From: a virus | Strand: one strand, 5' to 3' | DNA length: 27,311 nucleotides | IMG/VR virus record: IMGVR_UViG_3300010885_006034 | Coordinates: 1-27,311 of that record | Shown here: in pieces, positions 14,812-22,747 of the stretch | How positions within the stretch are numbered: the stretch's first letter is position 1 | How the letters are laid out: every line of letters starts with the position of its first letter | Program-made: the position numbers and the translations under genes | The notes under the pieces: generated by a model | Database searches by the model: none | What the model was told of the DNA's origin: nothing | Seen by the model: the letters and a program-made list of their open reading frames with translations, nothing else

Positions 14812-16182
14812 TTAGAATACAAAATCGTTAGTAGATTTCTCATGACGAGATTTAGGTGCATATGATGTTGATGGTGTATCGGATAATCCACTTTGAGCAG
14901 ATTCTTCAACATCAAAGATTCTCATTTTATTTCTATCAATTCCTACCATGAACTTCTTGTAGTAACTTAGATCGTTATACCTGTTCTTCAACTGCTTAAT
15001 CATAATTTGACCTAGCTCTTCAAGTTCTTCAGTAGATATTAATGCTAGCATGAGATCGCAAGTTTGAGGTAAACCAATAGATTCTGAAGTATTAGTTAAG
15101 TCTAAATCGGAACTATTCAATCCTTCTCTATTTGCTTGAGTAGCACTTATTAGTGGTACGTTGTACTCTACAGCAAGACCACGAAGTTCTTCTGCAATAG
15201 CTTTCACGTAAGTATAACTATTAACTCCACCACCAAACTTCATTCTCTGAGAAGCACAGATATTCAAGTAATCAACAAAGATAATGTCTGGAACAAAATT
15301 CTTCTTAGATTTTAATTCCTCAATCAATGCTCTAAAGTGTCCAGTATGAGCAGCAGAAGTAGGATACTCTTTCACAATCAACTTACCGTGAGATTTCTTC
15401 TTCAACTTATTCAAGCGAGAATTGAAGATATCTTTCTCTACAGTCTTTAGTTCATTCATACCAAGATTCAGCAAATTGGCATCAATACGTTCAGCAATTC
15501 TTTCTTCAGCCATCTCCATAGTAATATAAAGAACATTCCGACTTTGCATTAGAGCAGCAGAAGCAAAATGACACATCACTAAAGATTTACCAACACCAGT
15601 ACCAGCAAGCAATATGGTCAGAGTTTTCTTAGCAAGACCATTACTTGTAATTTTGTTTAGGATATCAATATCAAAAGGAATCTTCTCCTCTACTCGATTA
15701 TAAAAATCATATCGATCAGATGAATCATCGAAGTAATCATGACCAACATCAGTATCAAAGCAAATACTCAGAGCATCAGATAACAGAGTAGGAATTGCTT
15801 CAGGAGTGAACTTATCATTCTTGCCATCGATAATCTGCATAGAAGACAGAATAGCATTAATTACTGCTCTATGCTTACAAAACTTCTCTGTTTCGTCGAG
15901 TAACCATTCCTGAGAAGTATCTTTGTGTTCAAATGAATCGATCAAGTGAACCAATTCACTAAGAGCTTCATCAGAAACATCTGGTCGATTAGATACTTGG
16001 ATAGTCATAATCTCTTTAGTAGGAAGACTACTAAAATCATTAACAAATGACAATATAGTTTCTGCTATGATAGCTTCACTACGATCAGCAAAGTATTCCT
16101 TCTTAATGAAGGGCAATGCTTTTTGACTAAATTCAGGATTATGGATTAGATTCGATAATATAGTAGTTTCAATTCTACTCAT
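14812..16182 (-). CDS. 41: Replicative DNA helicase (DnaB family, T4 gp41-like)
   Basis: A 456-residue hexameric helicase. Residues 1-140 form the helical N-terminal domain. The RecA-like motor carries Walker A GTGVGKS (194-200), a family H1a-type TMEMAEERIAERID (221-234), Walker B IIFVDYLN (300-307), H3-type SATQANREG (346-354), and GIDRNKMR near the C-terminus. T4 gp41 is 475 residues. It unwinds DNA ahead of the phage polymerase and pairs with the primase, whose gene is not in the window. Its ATG overlaps the stop of the preceding small gene (TAATG). The order uvsX, small gene, helicase is the same as in T4 (uvsX-40-41). Confidence 0.92.
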   Translation of the reverse strand: MSRIETTILSNLIHNPEFSQKALPFIKKEYFADRSEAIIAETILSFVNDFSSLPTKEIMTIQVSNRPDVSDEALSELVHLIDSFEHKDTSQEWLLDETEKFCKHRAVINAILSSMQIIDGKNDKFTPEAIPTLLSDALSICFDTDVGHDYFDDSSDRYDFYNRVEEKIPFDIDILNKITSNGLAKKTLTILLAGTGVGKSLVMCHFASAALMQSRNVLYITMEMAEERIAERIDANLLNLGMNELKTVEKDIFNSRLNKLKKKSHGKLIVKEYPTSAAHTGHFRALIEELKSKKNFVPDIIFVDYLNICASQRMKFGGGVNSYTYVKAIAEELRGLAVEYNVPLISATQANREGLNSSDLDLTNTSESIGLPQTCDLMLALISTEELEELGQIMIKQLKNRYNDLSYYKKFMVGIDRNKMRIFDVEESAQSGLSDTPSTSYAPKSRHEKSTNDFVF

Positions 16183-16466
16183 TAAATTCCACCTTTGAAT
16201 ACAGTAGTTTTATCTTTGAGCGATTCCTCTAGGATATTCACTAGAATATCACCTAGACAATTTTTGAAGGTTTGATTGTTGTCTTCTGATACGTATCCTT
16301 GATGTAAGGTATATTCAAAACTCAGTACTGGTTCTTCTGGATCAGGAAACTCTACCTTCCCAAATGAGAATATAGTACCTTTGAATTCACCTTCTATGAT
16401 TTCTAAGGCAATAACTTCAGTTCCTGTTGAATCAAAATAGTTATACGTTTCAAATTCGGTATTCAT
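16182..16466 (-). CDS. Small protein in the gp40 position
   Basis: The start at 16466 is chosen because GGAG lies directly upstream; a longer TTG start would include the ribosome site in the coding region. The 94-residue product begins MNTEFETYNYFDSTGTEVIA and contains EGEFKGTIFSFGKVEF, an acidic beta-rich protein with no membrane helix. It lies exactly where T4 gene 40 (head vertex assembly chaperone) lies, between uvsX and helicase. Homology to gp40 is suggested by position alone. Its stop overlaps the helicase ATG, so coupling to helicase expression is likely. Confidence 0.65.
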   Translation of the reverse strand: MNTEFETYNYFDSTGTEVIALEIIEGEFKGTIFSFGKVEFPDPEEPVLSFEYTLHQGYVSEDNNQTFKNCLGDILVNILEESLKDKTTVFKGGI

Positions 16467-16486
16467 AATACACTCCAAGTTAAGAA

Positions 16487-16504
16487 GGGCATCCGAAGAT
16501 GCCC
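16487..16504 (-). terminator. C(UUCG)G hairpin between uvsX and the gp40-position gene
   Basis: GGGCATC and GATGCCC form a perfect 7-bp stem around TTCG on the minus strand, just downstream of the uvsX stop. The following TTCTTAAC is a poor U-tract, so it may protect or process mRNA, or terminate partially. T4 is known for such tetraloop hairpins between genes. Confidence 0.7.
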
Positions 16505-16511
16505 GATAATA

Positions 16512-17606
16512 TTACACTAATTCTTCTAGTTCGTCAACATCAGAATTGACTTTATCAAGTTCAGCTTCGATGTCTTTATCTGATAGCATTTCAGAAGAAG
16601 TTAGTTTATAGTTATCTGAAACCCATTGTTGGAATCCTTTTTGTGCTAGTATAGGTAACCAGAAATCCTTATTGATAGTTTCTTTTAATCTATATTTCTT
16701 ATCTTCAAGTTCTCCAGTAGTAGAATTGATTCTTGAATACCATCCATTGCTAGGTTTGATTACATGACCAGATTCTAAAGCCATCTCTAATAATCCTGAC
16801 CATTTAGATACACCACCCTCGAACGAAACACTGATTGGGATTTTAGATTTCTCTCTAACGTATCTTGATTTCTCCACATTGATAATGAAGTTATAACCAA
16901 TTACTTCAGTACCTTCTTTTTCTTGTTGACGTCCTAGAATGAAGATATTATCGGCAGACAAGTATATTCCTGTTCCACCTGAAACAATTGCTTTTGGATA
17001 TAAGCCTTGTTCCATATAAATGTGGTTCACTGCTACCATAGGAATATCAAGTCTATTCAAATATGGAGTAATCATTCTGAAGATAGACTTCATCTGTTTA
17101 GCACGAGACATATCAGCTACTGCTTTTCCATCAATAGCATCGTCGATCTCTTTCTTAGATGACATATTACCAAGAGAATCGATTACAAAGATTACTCGAT
17201 CGCCTCGTTTCAGACCTTCTAGTTGTTGAATAGCATCAAACTTAAACTCTTCCATATTCATAATAGGAACATGAAGTACTCGATTCATGTCAATGTTTAA
17301 TGAATCGAAGTAAGCGGCAGGAGTACCAAACTCACAATCATAAAAAATCATGATGGCATCTTTGTATTTGTCAAGATAAGCCTTTGCCATAATAAGAGAA
17401 AAATAACTCTTGAAATGTTTTGAAGGGCCACAAAATAATGTTAATCCAGGAACAAACCCACCATCAAGTTCTCCAGACAAAGCAACGTTCATTGCTGGAA
17501 TAGAAGTTTGAATCATGTCCTTCTTAGTAAAGAACTTTGAGTCCTGTAGGATATTAGAATCTTTGATTGTGGTATTCTTTCTTATTCTAGCTAACAATTC
17601 AGACAT
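16512..17606 (-). CDS. uvsX: RecA-like recombinase UvsX
   Basis: A 364-residue strand-exchange protein. Walker A is the T4-type GPSKHFKS (60-67), Walker B is VIFVIDS (138-144), and VAVNHIYMEQGLYPKAIVSGGTGIYLSADNI contains the polymerisation and DNA-binding loop region. The C-terminus is acidic (DKDIEAELDKVNSDVDELEELV region), as in T4 UvsX. It drives recombination-dependent replication and repair. The ATG has AAGGAA upstream, and a sigma70-like promoter precedes it (17636-17663). A C(UUCG)G hairpin follows the stop. Length is close to T4 UvsX (about 390 residues). Confidence 0.93.
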   Translation of the reverse strand: MSELLARIRKNTTIKDSNILQDSKFFTKKDMIQTSIPAMNVALSGELDGGFVPGLTLFCGPSKHFKSYFSLIMAKAYLDKYKDAIMIFYDCEFGTPAAYFDSLNIDMNRVLHVPIMNMEEFKFDAIQQLEGLKRGDRVIFVIDSLGNMSSKKEIDDAIDGKAVADMSRAKQMKSIFRMITPYLNRLDIPMVAVNHIYMEQGLYPKAIVSGGTGIYLSADNIFILGRQQEKEGTEVIGYNFIINVEKSRYVREKSKIPISVSFEGGVSKWSGLLEMALESGHVIKPSNGWYSRINSTTGELEDKKYRLKETINKDFWLPILAQKGFQQWVSDNYKLTSSEMLSDKDIEAELDKVNSDVDELEELV

Positions 17607-17635
17607 ATTGAATTCCTTTGGTTGATTAAAAGATT

Positions 17636-17663
17636 ATTATACTACATTCTACAGATTATTCAA
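17636..17663 (-). promoter_or_regulatory. Candidate promoter for uvsX
   Basis: Minus-strand TTGAAT (17658-17663) and TATAAT (17636-17641) are 16 bases apart, about 30 bases upstream of the uvsX ATG. It starts immediately after the end of the displaced gp43 tail. The -10 is perfect; the -35 is one base from consensus. Confidence 0.6.
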
Positions 17664-17665
17664 CA

Positions 17666-17752
17666 TTAGAAGAATGCATCCAACGAAGATACCTCTTCAA
17701 GTACCCATCCAATAGGCTTAACGATATTTCCTAGTGGGTTTAAGAACACCTT
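17666..17752 (-). other. In-frame C-terminal tail of gp43 beyond a TAA
   Basis: Right after the gp43 TAA (17753-17755) the same frame stays open for 28 codons to a second TAA at 17666-17668. It encodes KVFLNPLGNIVKPIGWVLEE and then VSSLDAFF. The ending resembles the C-terminal clamp-binding peptide of T4-like polymerases (a hydrophobic SL-D-x-FF type motif), and QF-E-KxFLxPL is what I expect in related polymerases, so the TAA stands where GAA is expected. The tail is translated only if the stop is read through or the TAA is a sequence error. Confidence 0.75.
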
Positions 17753-20158
17753 TTAAAATTGTGTATCATAATCAATATACTTGTTTAGATTGAATTCTTC
17801 AGGTAGATTTCCAGGAAATCCAATCACATTCTGTTTGATTGTATTAGGAAGTTTCAAAAACACATACTTCAACTTATCTCCTGAAGCTATCAAAGGATAC
17901 TTCTGAGTCAGATTATGAGCCTTGAGATTGTGGTTATACACTAATCCTGCTCGAACTTGAAGAGGACATCCTTTACTGAATATAGTCTTCTCATTATGAT
18001 AGTTGGCCATTCCATTAACAGACTTGGCAATAGCAATGTCTTCTACATTATAAGTCTTGAATTCCTTCTTAGCTTTATCAATGAACTTGAGAAGGTCTTC
18101 ATTTGTCTGATCAAAAATAATATCAAGAGTTTGTTTCAGTTTATCTTTAATAATTGGAGGAGTAGTAGCTTTCACAATATCGATACCCATAATCTTCATC
18201 TTGGGTTTCTCATATTGTACTCCTTCTGAATTATGAACTCGAAGAGCATATCGCTTCTTAGCAGTCCACAATCCTTTATCAGCCAATACTTCTCGTTTCA
18301 TTTGCATTTTCTGATCATACGAATTCAGATACTCAGCAAGCTCAGCATATGACTTTGCAATGTATGGAGTCAATACTTTAGAACAGAACGTATCCATAAA
18401 CTGAATCTTTTCAGCTGTAGTCTTATCAGGTACATTTGAATCAATCAACTTAGCCAACGAGATGTAACAACTATCTGTGTCCATCGCAATAATATAATCA
18501 TAATCAGTGGTTTTCATTGCTGAATTCATATACTTGTTGAGTTTAGCTGCAATCCACTTAATCGATAATTGACCACCAGTAGTAATACCTTCAGCCATTC
18601 TCAAATCATAATATCTGAAATACGGCATACCTAGAGCACCATAAGCAGAATTCAGAGTAATCTTCAACGCCATTTGAATATTATGAAGTCGAGTAATTTC
18701 CTTCGACAATTCTTTGTTGGATTTGTCTTTCTCATAATCTTGTTCGAGCTTGAGCATTTCTTTCTTCTTAATAGAACGATTAACGTACATCGTATCCATC
18801 AACTGAGGTAAGAATCCTCGTTTCTCTTTAGAATAACACCAGCCGTTAGCCGTAACAGCATAATCAGTTTTTGGTAGTTCCATCTTATTCAACAATCCTT
18901 CGATCGTGACATTATGACGAGTAGTTGTGATAGTCTCAGGACTAATATTACTTTGCATAATAAGATGAGGATACAATGAAGCTAAATCGAATGAAGCTAC
19001 CCAGTTATGGAATCCTACTTGAGGTGGCTTAACAAAAGCTCCTTCTAGTTCTCCCTTAACTGAACTTCTATCTTGGTTAGGAATTACAATGTGTTGAGCT
19101 AGCAAATAATGATAGATTGTAGCATCCCACAACCGAACTGGACTAAACGCTTCGCTATAATTGATCTTGGCCATATAAGCCATAGTCAAATGTAATTCGA
19201 TGAACTTTAGTTGATCATCTAGTCTATTGATTAGTTCAACGTCCTGAGCATTGTAATCGACATACGTATTCCAATCGTTGGTGTAGAATTCCTTGAAACT
19301 ATTCCACTCACTATGATCCACTTTCCGCTCACCTAATACAATATAAGCAATGTGGTCTAATTTATACGATTCTTCAGTTGACATAGAATATTTCTTATAC
19401 AAATCAAGATAATCTAAGCAGGATGTTCCTACAATATCAACAGTCAGAACTTCATCATCATTAAGTTTTTCCATACGTTCATGTACTATATTCCACACAG
19501 ACAACTTCTTAGAATACTCAGATCCGAGAACCTTATTGATTCTATTTACAATGTATGGCATATCGAAGTTGTTAATGTTCCATCCTGAAATAATATCAGG
19601 AACTCTCTCTTGCCAATGAGCAATGAACTGTTTCAACAAAGATGATTCATCTTGACACAAAACATAACATTCTGGATACTGACCAGTATAAGGTCTCGAA
19701 CCAAATATCTTCTTGGTTTTCGTTTTCATATCAGAAATACCAATCAATAGTATTTCTTCATTGGCATACTTTGGTTTTGGGAATCCTTCTTCTTCATCAG
19801 CAGTCTCGATATCGATTGACACAATCTTCAGCAGATCAGAATCAAACTTGATGTCGTTAGGATAAGTCTCAGCAACATACTGATAGGCATAATTGGTTTG
19901 ACCTAAGATATTGAATCCTTCTACATGCTCATAGCTCTTGATGAATTCTTTACAGTCGATGATGGTTCCAGGATTGATTTCATAAACAGGAATACCATAT
20001 AAGGATTTCCATTTGTCTTCTGAGGAAGGTTTCTTAGATGTAGTGAATAGAGTAGGATAAAAATCTATCTTGGTTTTTCGAGGAAGTCCATCTTGAATAT
20101 ATCGAACGAGAATCTTGTTACCATACTGAATTGCTGAAGTATAGAAGTTATTTGTCAT
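17753..20158 (-). CDS. 43: Family B DNA polymerase gp43
   Basis: The start at 20158 is preferred because GGAG lies six bases upstream; the ATG four codons earlier overlaps that site. The product has 801 residues to the TAA. In the numbering of the longer 805-residue frame, the exonuclease motifs are SIDIETA (118-124), NINNFDMPYI (198-207) and YNAQDVELI (306-314). Polymerase motif A is SFDLASLYPHL (393-403), motif B KITLNSAYGALG (503-514) and motif C AMDTDSCYI (562-570). T4 gp43 is 898 residues. The C-terminus stops at YIDYDTQF, short of a conserved-looking 28-residue clamp-binding tail that continues in frame. A strong hairpin lies just upstream of the ribosome site. Confidence 0.93.
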   Translation of the reverse strand: MTNNFYTSAIQYGNKILVRYIQDGLPRKTKIDFYPTLFTTSKKPSSEDKWKSLYGIPVYEINPGTIIDCKEFIKSYEHVEGFNILGQTNYAYQYVAETYPNDIKFDSDLLKIVSIDIETADEEEGFPKPKYANEEILLIGISDMKTKTKKIFGSRPYTGQYPECYVLCQDESSLLKQFIAHWQERVPDIISGWNINNFDMPYIVNRINKVLGSEYSKKLSVWNIVHERMEKLNDDEVLTVDIVGTSCLDYLDLYKKYSMSTEESYKLDHIAYIVLGERKVDHSEWNSFKEFYTNDWNTYVDYNAQDVELINRLDDQLKFIELHLTMAYMAKINYSEAFSPVRLWDATIYHYLLAQHIVIPNQDRSSVKGELEGAFVKPPQVGFHNWVASFDLASLYPHLIMQSNISPETITTTRHNVTIEGLLNKMELPKTDYAVTANGWCYSKEKRGFLPQLMDTMYVNRSIKKKEMLKLEQDYEKDKSNKELSKEITRLHNIQMALKITLNSAYGALGMPYFRYYDLRMAEGITTGGQLSIKWIAAKLNKYMNSAMKTTDYDYIIAMDTDSCYISLAKLIDSNVPDKTTAEKIQFMDTFCSKVLTPYIAKSYAELAEYLNSYDQKMQMKREVLADKGLWTAKKRYALRVHNSEGVQYEKPKMKIMGIDIVKATTPPIIKDKLKQTLDIIFDQTNEDLLKFIDKAKKEFKTYNVEDIAIAKSVNGMANYHNEKTIFSKGCPLQVRAGLVYNHNLKAHNLTQKYPLIASGDKLKYVFLKLPNTIKQNVIGFPGNLPEEFNLNKYIDYDTQF

Positions 20159-20186
20159 ATTGTTCTCCATAATGTAATAATATTCT

Positions 20187-20220
20187 ACTTAGGGATATTA
20201 TCCATCAAATATCCCTAAGT
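20187..20220 (-). promoter_or_regulatory. Leader hairpin upstream of gp43
   Basis: ACTTAGGGATAT (20187-20198) pairs perfectly with ATATCCCTAAGT (20209-20220) over 12 bp with a 10-base loop. It lies between the exonuclease stop and the gp43 ribosome site, about 18 bases before GGAG, and is not followed by a U-tract. In T4, gp43 represses its own mRNA at a hairpin near its ribosome site, so a translational operator is possible. Confidence 0.6.
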
Positions 20221-20234
20221 GACAACATTCAATC

Positions 20235-20798
20235 TTAGTTTGGATATAGCAGTTGCAACGCATCAAAACAAATATCATGAATTGGATTGTGCTTTTGAAC
20301 TAAGATCTTATCAAACCCTGGAAGATTAACGTCACAGTATCCACCATCTGAACTACTTGAAAGAATATCCACAGCAGTTCGGATATCACGGAATCTGCTA
20401 TGTTTGACTACATGAGGAATGTTCATAGCATTACACAAACTACAAATAACCATAAAATCAAAACCACTTCTGGCCCATACAATTGGTTGACTAGAGGTAT
20501 CGTACTTCTTGATGTAGTCCTTGATTAGTTGGATTCCTTCAGCGGCAGATACGTCATTAGGAGAAGGAAGTAAACTAACTTTACGAACTTCGTCTGATTG
20601 ATTTTGCCACCAATCCAAAGTTTCTTTTGATACCGTTCTTTTGAAGTCTCTTGTTTGTTCTTTAGCATCAAACTTCACAAACAGAGCTTTAGATAACAAC
20701 GAATCCCACGTGTCGCCTTCTGTAAATTCAACAATACTAGCAGAAAGAATTACTGCAGTAGATTCTACATCGAGGGTTTCTAAATCCAATACTAACAT
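20235..20798 (-). CDS. DEDDh 3'-5' exonuclease (DexA-like)
   Basis: A 187-residue exonuclease of the DnaQ/RNase T superfamily. The acidic residues are D5 and E7 in VLDLETLD, D114 in WARSGFDFMVI, and the H-x4-D pair H174/D179 in IHDICFDALQL, giving the DEDDh set. RFRDIRTAVD (135-144) and a tryptophan-rich DWWQNQSDE also fit. T4 DexA (227 residues) is the likely counterpart; it degrades single-stranded DNA 3' to 5'. GGAG precedes the ATG. It sits between the Sm-like gene and gp43 in the replication operon. RNA rather than DNA as substrate cannot be excluded. Confidence 0.8.
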   Translation of the reverse strand: MLVLDLETLDVESTAVILSASIVEFTEGDTWDSLLSKALFVKFDAKEQTRDFKRTVSKETLDWWQNQSDEVRKVSLLPSPNDVSAAEGIQLIKDYIKKYDTSSQPIVWARSGFDFMVICSLCNAMNIPHVVKHSRFRDIRTAVDILSSSSDGGYCDVNLPGFDKILVQKHNPIHDICFDALQLLYPN

Positions 20799-20811
20799 TT
20801 ATTTCTCCAAT

Positions 20812-21117
20812 CTAAACGATGATTTTTTGAGTAGGAGGAGTAATGATCAAAGACTCTTCAAATTTGGATTTATACTCATCAGCTAGACCTTGAGCTGGAG
20901 TGCAGATTGAGGCAATAGCATGTTTATTCAGAGTAATATTAGATTCAGCATAAGGCTGGAATGCTGCAATCATAAGACCGATCTTTCCAGATTCTGTCAT
21001 TTGAGTTGCAATTTGAGCAGGATTTTCTAATTCGTAAGTGGTATCAGTTTCTGAAGCAATGATAGAAATAACTTCATCTCCAGATAATAAACGAAATGCG
21101 AGTATTTGATTTGTCAT
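20812..21117 (-). CDS. Small Sm-like phage protein
   Basis: The start at 21117 is chosen over the upstream codon because GGAA lies just before it and the pattern is shared with neighbouring genes. The 101-residue product begins MTNQILAFRLLSGDEVISII and contains ELENPAQI, resembling small LSm/Hfq-like proteins seen in T4-like phages near gp43. Such a protein might bind RNA, but the match is weak and no binding residues can be assigned. It follows a Rho-independent terminator after hsp20, so it probably has its own promoter or partial readthrough. Confidence 0.55.
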   Translation of the reverse strand: MTNQILAFRLLSGDEVISIIASETDTTYELENPAQIATQMTESGKIGLMIAAFQPYAESNITLNKHAIASICTPAQGLADEYKSKFEESLIITPPTQKIIV

Positions 21118-21130
21118 AATATATTCCATA

Positions 21131-21165
21131 AAGAAAAAAAGAAGGGGAGATAACGAGTCTCCCCT
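21131..21165 (-). terminator. Rho-independent terminator after hsp20
   Basis: AGGGGAGA (21143-21150) pairs with TCTCCCCT (21158-21165) around a 7-base loop. On the minus strand the stem is followed by TTCTTTTTTTCTT. It lies 10 bases past the hsp20 stop at 21175. Confidence 0.85.
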
Positions 21166-21174
21166 ATAAATTGA

Positions 21175-21626
21175 TTAACCTAACAACAAATTATTAGATG
21201 TACTGATTTCAAGTTTACGAGGTTTTAATTCCTCTGGGATGATATGGTCAAGAAAGATACGCAACATGCCATCATTAAGTTTGATCTCAGATACTATCAC
21301 GTTTTCAGCAATTGTGAAGGTTCTAGTAAATGCTCTTGATGCAAGACCTTTATACAAGTATACACTATCATCTGGTTCTGCAGATTTACCAGTAACAGTC
21401 AGTGTTCTGTTATAAAGTTCAACGTCAATATCATTACGACTAAAACCAGAACAGCAATCTCAATAATAAACGAATTATCTCCAACAGTTTTGATATTGTA
21501 TGGTGGATAAGACTTTTGGTTTTTAAGATTCTCAGTTGCTTTTCTAATTGCTTCTGAATGTGTATCAAATCCTACAAAGAATTTCAAGAGTTCCTTGTCA
21601 AATTGAACTAGTTGGTTTGCTAACAT
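21175..21626 (-). pseudogene. hsp20: Small heat-shock protein Hsp20 (IbpA-like), frameshifted
   Basis: The gene reads as two pieces. The first (from the ATG at 21626) gives FFVGFDTHSEAIRKATENL, YPPYNIKTV and SFIIEIAV, matching the IbpA N-terminus and first alpha-crystallin strands, then leaves the family pattern. Adding one T near 21449-21450 gives AVSGFSRNDIDVELYNRTLT, continuing into YLYKGLASRAFTRTF, LNDGMLRIFLDHIIPE and PRKLEIS of the second piece. Restored length is 150 residues, normal for Hsp20. These chaperones hold unfolded proteins. AAGGGGAA precedes the start and a terminator follows the stop. It is a mutation or a sequence error; no slippery heptamer is seen. Confidence 0.88.
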
Positions 21627-21657
21627 AATGTTCCCCTTTTAAGCGAGATTTTAGTAA

Positions 21658-21680
21658 TGATCACTCCGAAGACATGATCA
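21658..21680 (-). other. Imperfect UUCG hairpin upstream of hsp20
   Basis: TGATCA at 21658-21663 and 21675-21680 can pair, enclosing a short TC-TTCG-GA tip on the minus strand with an internal mismatch. It lies in the 95-base gap between the small gene at 21722 and hsp20, without a U-tract. A weak processing or operator element is possible. Confidence 0.4.
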
Positions 21681-21721
21681 GTGTTTGAGAAGTTTTAGTG
21701 TTCCTCCTCAGAACAAACAAC

Positions 21722-21913
21722 TTATTCCACTGAAGCTTCTTCTGGAGGCAACAGCTCTTTAATCTGTGCTTCGCCCTGGGCATAAATTTTACCAATCAAT
21801 GCATTAATTTCATCGAATGGATACTTACCTAGAATAGCAAGTAATTTGTTCACATCAGTAATGGTGAGTGTGATATTTAGTTCAGTAGTATTTTCATCTA
21901 ATGGTTGTGTCAT
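21722..21913 (-). CDS. Small conserved phage protein (63 aa)
   Basis: The start at 21913 has GGAA upstream, while the longer frame would overlap regA. The 63-residue product reads LNITLTITDVNKLLAILGKYPFDEINALIG, a beta strand and two amphipathic helices, with an acidic tail PPEEASVE. It resembles small proteins I have seen in the gp43-regA region of myophages, but I know no function. It is immediately downstream of regA in the same operon. Confidence 0.65.
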   Translation of the reverse strand: MTQPLDENTTELNITLTITDVNKLLAILGKYPFDEINALIGKIYAQGEAQIKELLPPEEASVE

Positions 21914-21926
21914 AGTATATTCCAAT

Positions 21927-22352
21927 TTAGTGTGAAGTTTTACGAACACCGATGTTATACTTAGGCATCAATGTCCAGTTTGATTTCTCTTGGTATGTAA
22001 GAATCTTGATTGATGATAACGAAGCTCGTTTAGCAACTTTATCAGTATCAACGACTTTCAACAAATTCCAATCTTGTAACAGTACAGCAATAGCATTTCT
22101 CCGTTCGATATCATCTTGAGAGATGTTTGATTCCTTACCATCCAATGCAAACAATTCTTTGAAGTGCACCAAATAGTATCTTCCTTGCTTGTGTAGAATA
22201 TGGCATGACTGATACAGTATATTGTCTTTTTTAGAAGCAACACCAATCCGAGACAGAGTTTCTTTAATCTTTAAAAAGCTATCTGGTTCTGGAATGGTAA
22301 TTTCTAACATATTATCAGTCAAATTATCATATTGTGTAGTAGTTTCACTCAT
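21927..22352 (-). CDS. regA: Translational repressor RegA
   Basis: A 141-residue RNA-binding repressor that blocks ribosome binding on early phage mRNAs. The match to T4 RegA is direct: MLEITIPEPDSFLKIKETLS, RIGVASKKDNILYQSCHIL, YLVHFKELFALDG, RRNAIAVLLQDWNLL and WTLMPKYNIG. T4 RegA is 122 residues. Here the reading frame adds 14 residues (MSETTTQYDNLTDN) before the T4-equivalent Met, which has no ribosome site. The first ATG overlaps the gp62 stop (ATGA), so coupled translation supports the longer form. Gene order 45-44-62-regA-43 is as in T4, with six small or medium genes inserted before 43. Confidence 0.95.
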   Translation of the reverse strand: MSETTTQYDNLTDNMLEITIPEPDSFLKIKETLSRIGVASKKDNILYQSCHILHKQGRYYLVHFKELFALDGKESNISQDDIERRNAIAVLLQDWNLLKVVDTDKVAKRASLSSIKILTYQEKSNWTLMPKYNIGVRKTSH

Positions 22353-22732
22353 TTTCGACCACCCGTGTATTGTCTCTCTTTTATGTAGTTAATTTGTTCA
22401 GTAGTTAGCATATCCAAAACATCTTTACCTCTCTGTTTAGAATATCCATAATATGAACATACTGCAGCAAGGTCATCAGATTTTGATGCCTTCTCTGCCC
22501 ACTTCGAGAAACGCTTTTTCCTTGCGATCGTATTTATATAATAAGCAAATTGTTGCTTACTAGGAATAGACGAATACTGATTCATCTCGTTAGCGAACAT
22601 AACAGTATCAACAAAGTACGAAAGACTACGGTTGATCAAAAATGCATTGTAATCTTTGTCAGCCTGAGGATCCTCAAATAGATCCTCTTTCGAATAATTT
22701 ATAGCATTCACGAACTCAAATGGCTTAATCAT
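22349..22732 (-). CDS. 62: Clamp-loader small subunit gp62
   Basis: A 127-residue helical protein between gp44 and regA, the T4 position of gene 62. Helical segments NAFLINRSLSYFVDTVMFAN, KQQFAYYINTIARKKRFSKW and ICSYYGYSKQRG-like DLAAVCSYYGYS match the gp62 pattern. T4 gp62 is 187 residues, so this one is short at the C-terminus, as in many distant relatives. With four gp44 subunits it loads the sliding clamp. GGAG precedes the ATG; the stop overlaps the regA start. Confidence 0.88.
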   Translation of the reverse strand: MIKPFEFVNAINYSKEDLFEDPQADKDYNAFLINRSLSYFVDTVMFANEMNQYSSIPSKQQFAYYINTIARKKRFSKWAEKASKSDDLAAVCSYYGYSKQRGKDVLDMLTTEQINYIKERQYTGGRK

Positions 22733-22747
22733 AATATAGACTCCAAG

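Noticed and set aside
16464-16478. Upstream TTG start of the gp40-position gene
   Set aside because: It overlaps the GGAG ribosome site that serves the ATG at 16466.
17753-17755. Genome-wide TAA reassignment as explanation for the gp43 stop
   Set aside because: Many neighbouring genes, such as uvsX, gp44 and gp45, end normally at TAA, so general reassignment does not fit.
21440-21460. Programmed -1 frameshift in hsp20
   Set aside because: The junction GCTGTTCTGG is not a slippery heptamer and no downstream stimulatory structure is evident; a mutation or sequence error is simpler.
22531-22540. TATAAATACG late-promoter match on the minus strand
   Set aside because: It lies inside gp62 coding sequence, codes for ordinary residues, and late expression of regA is not expected; chance in AT-rich DNA is likely.
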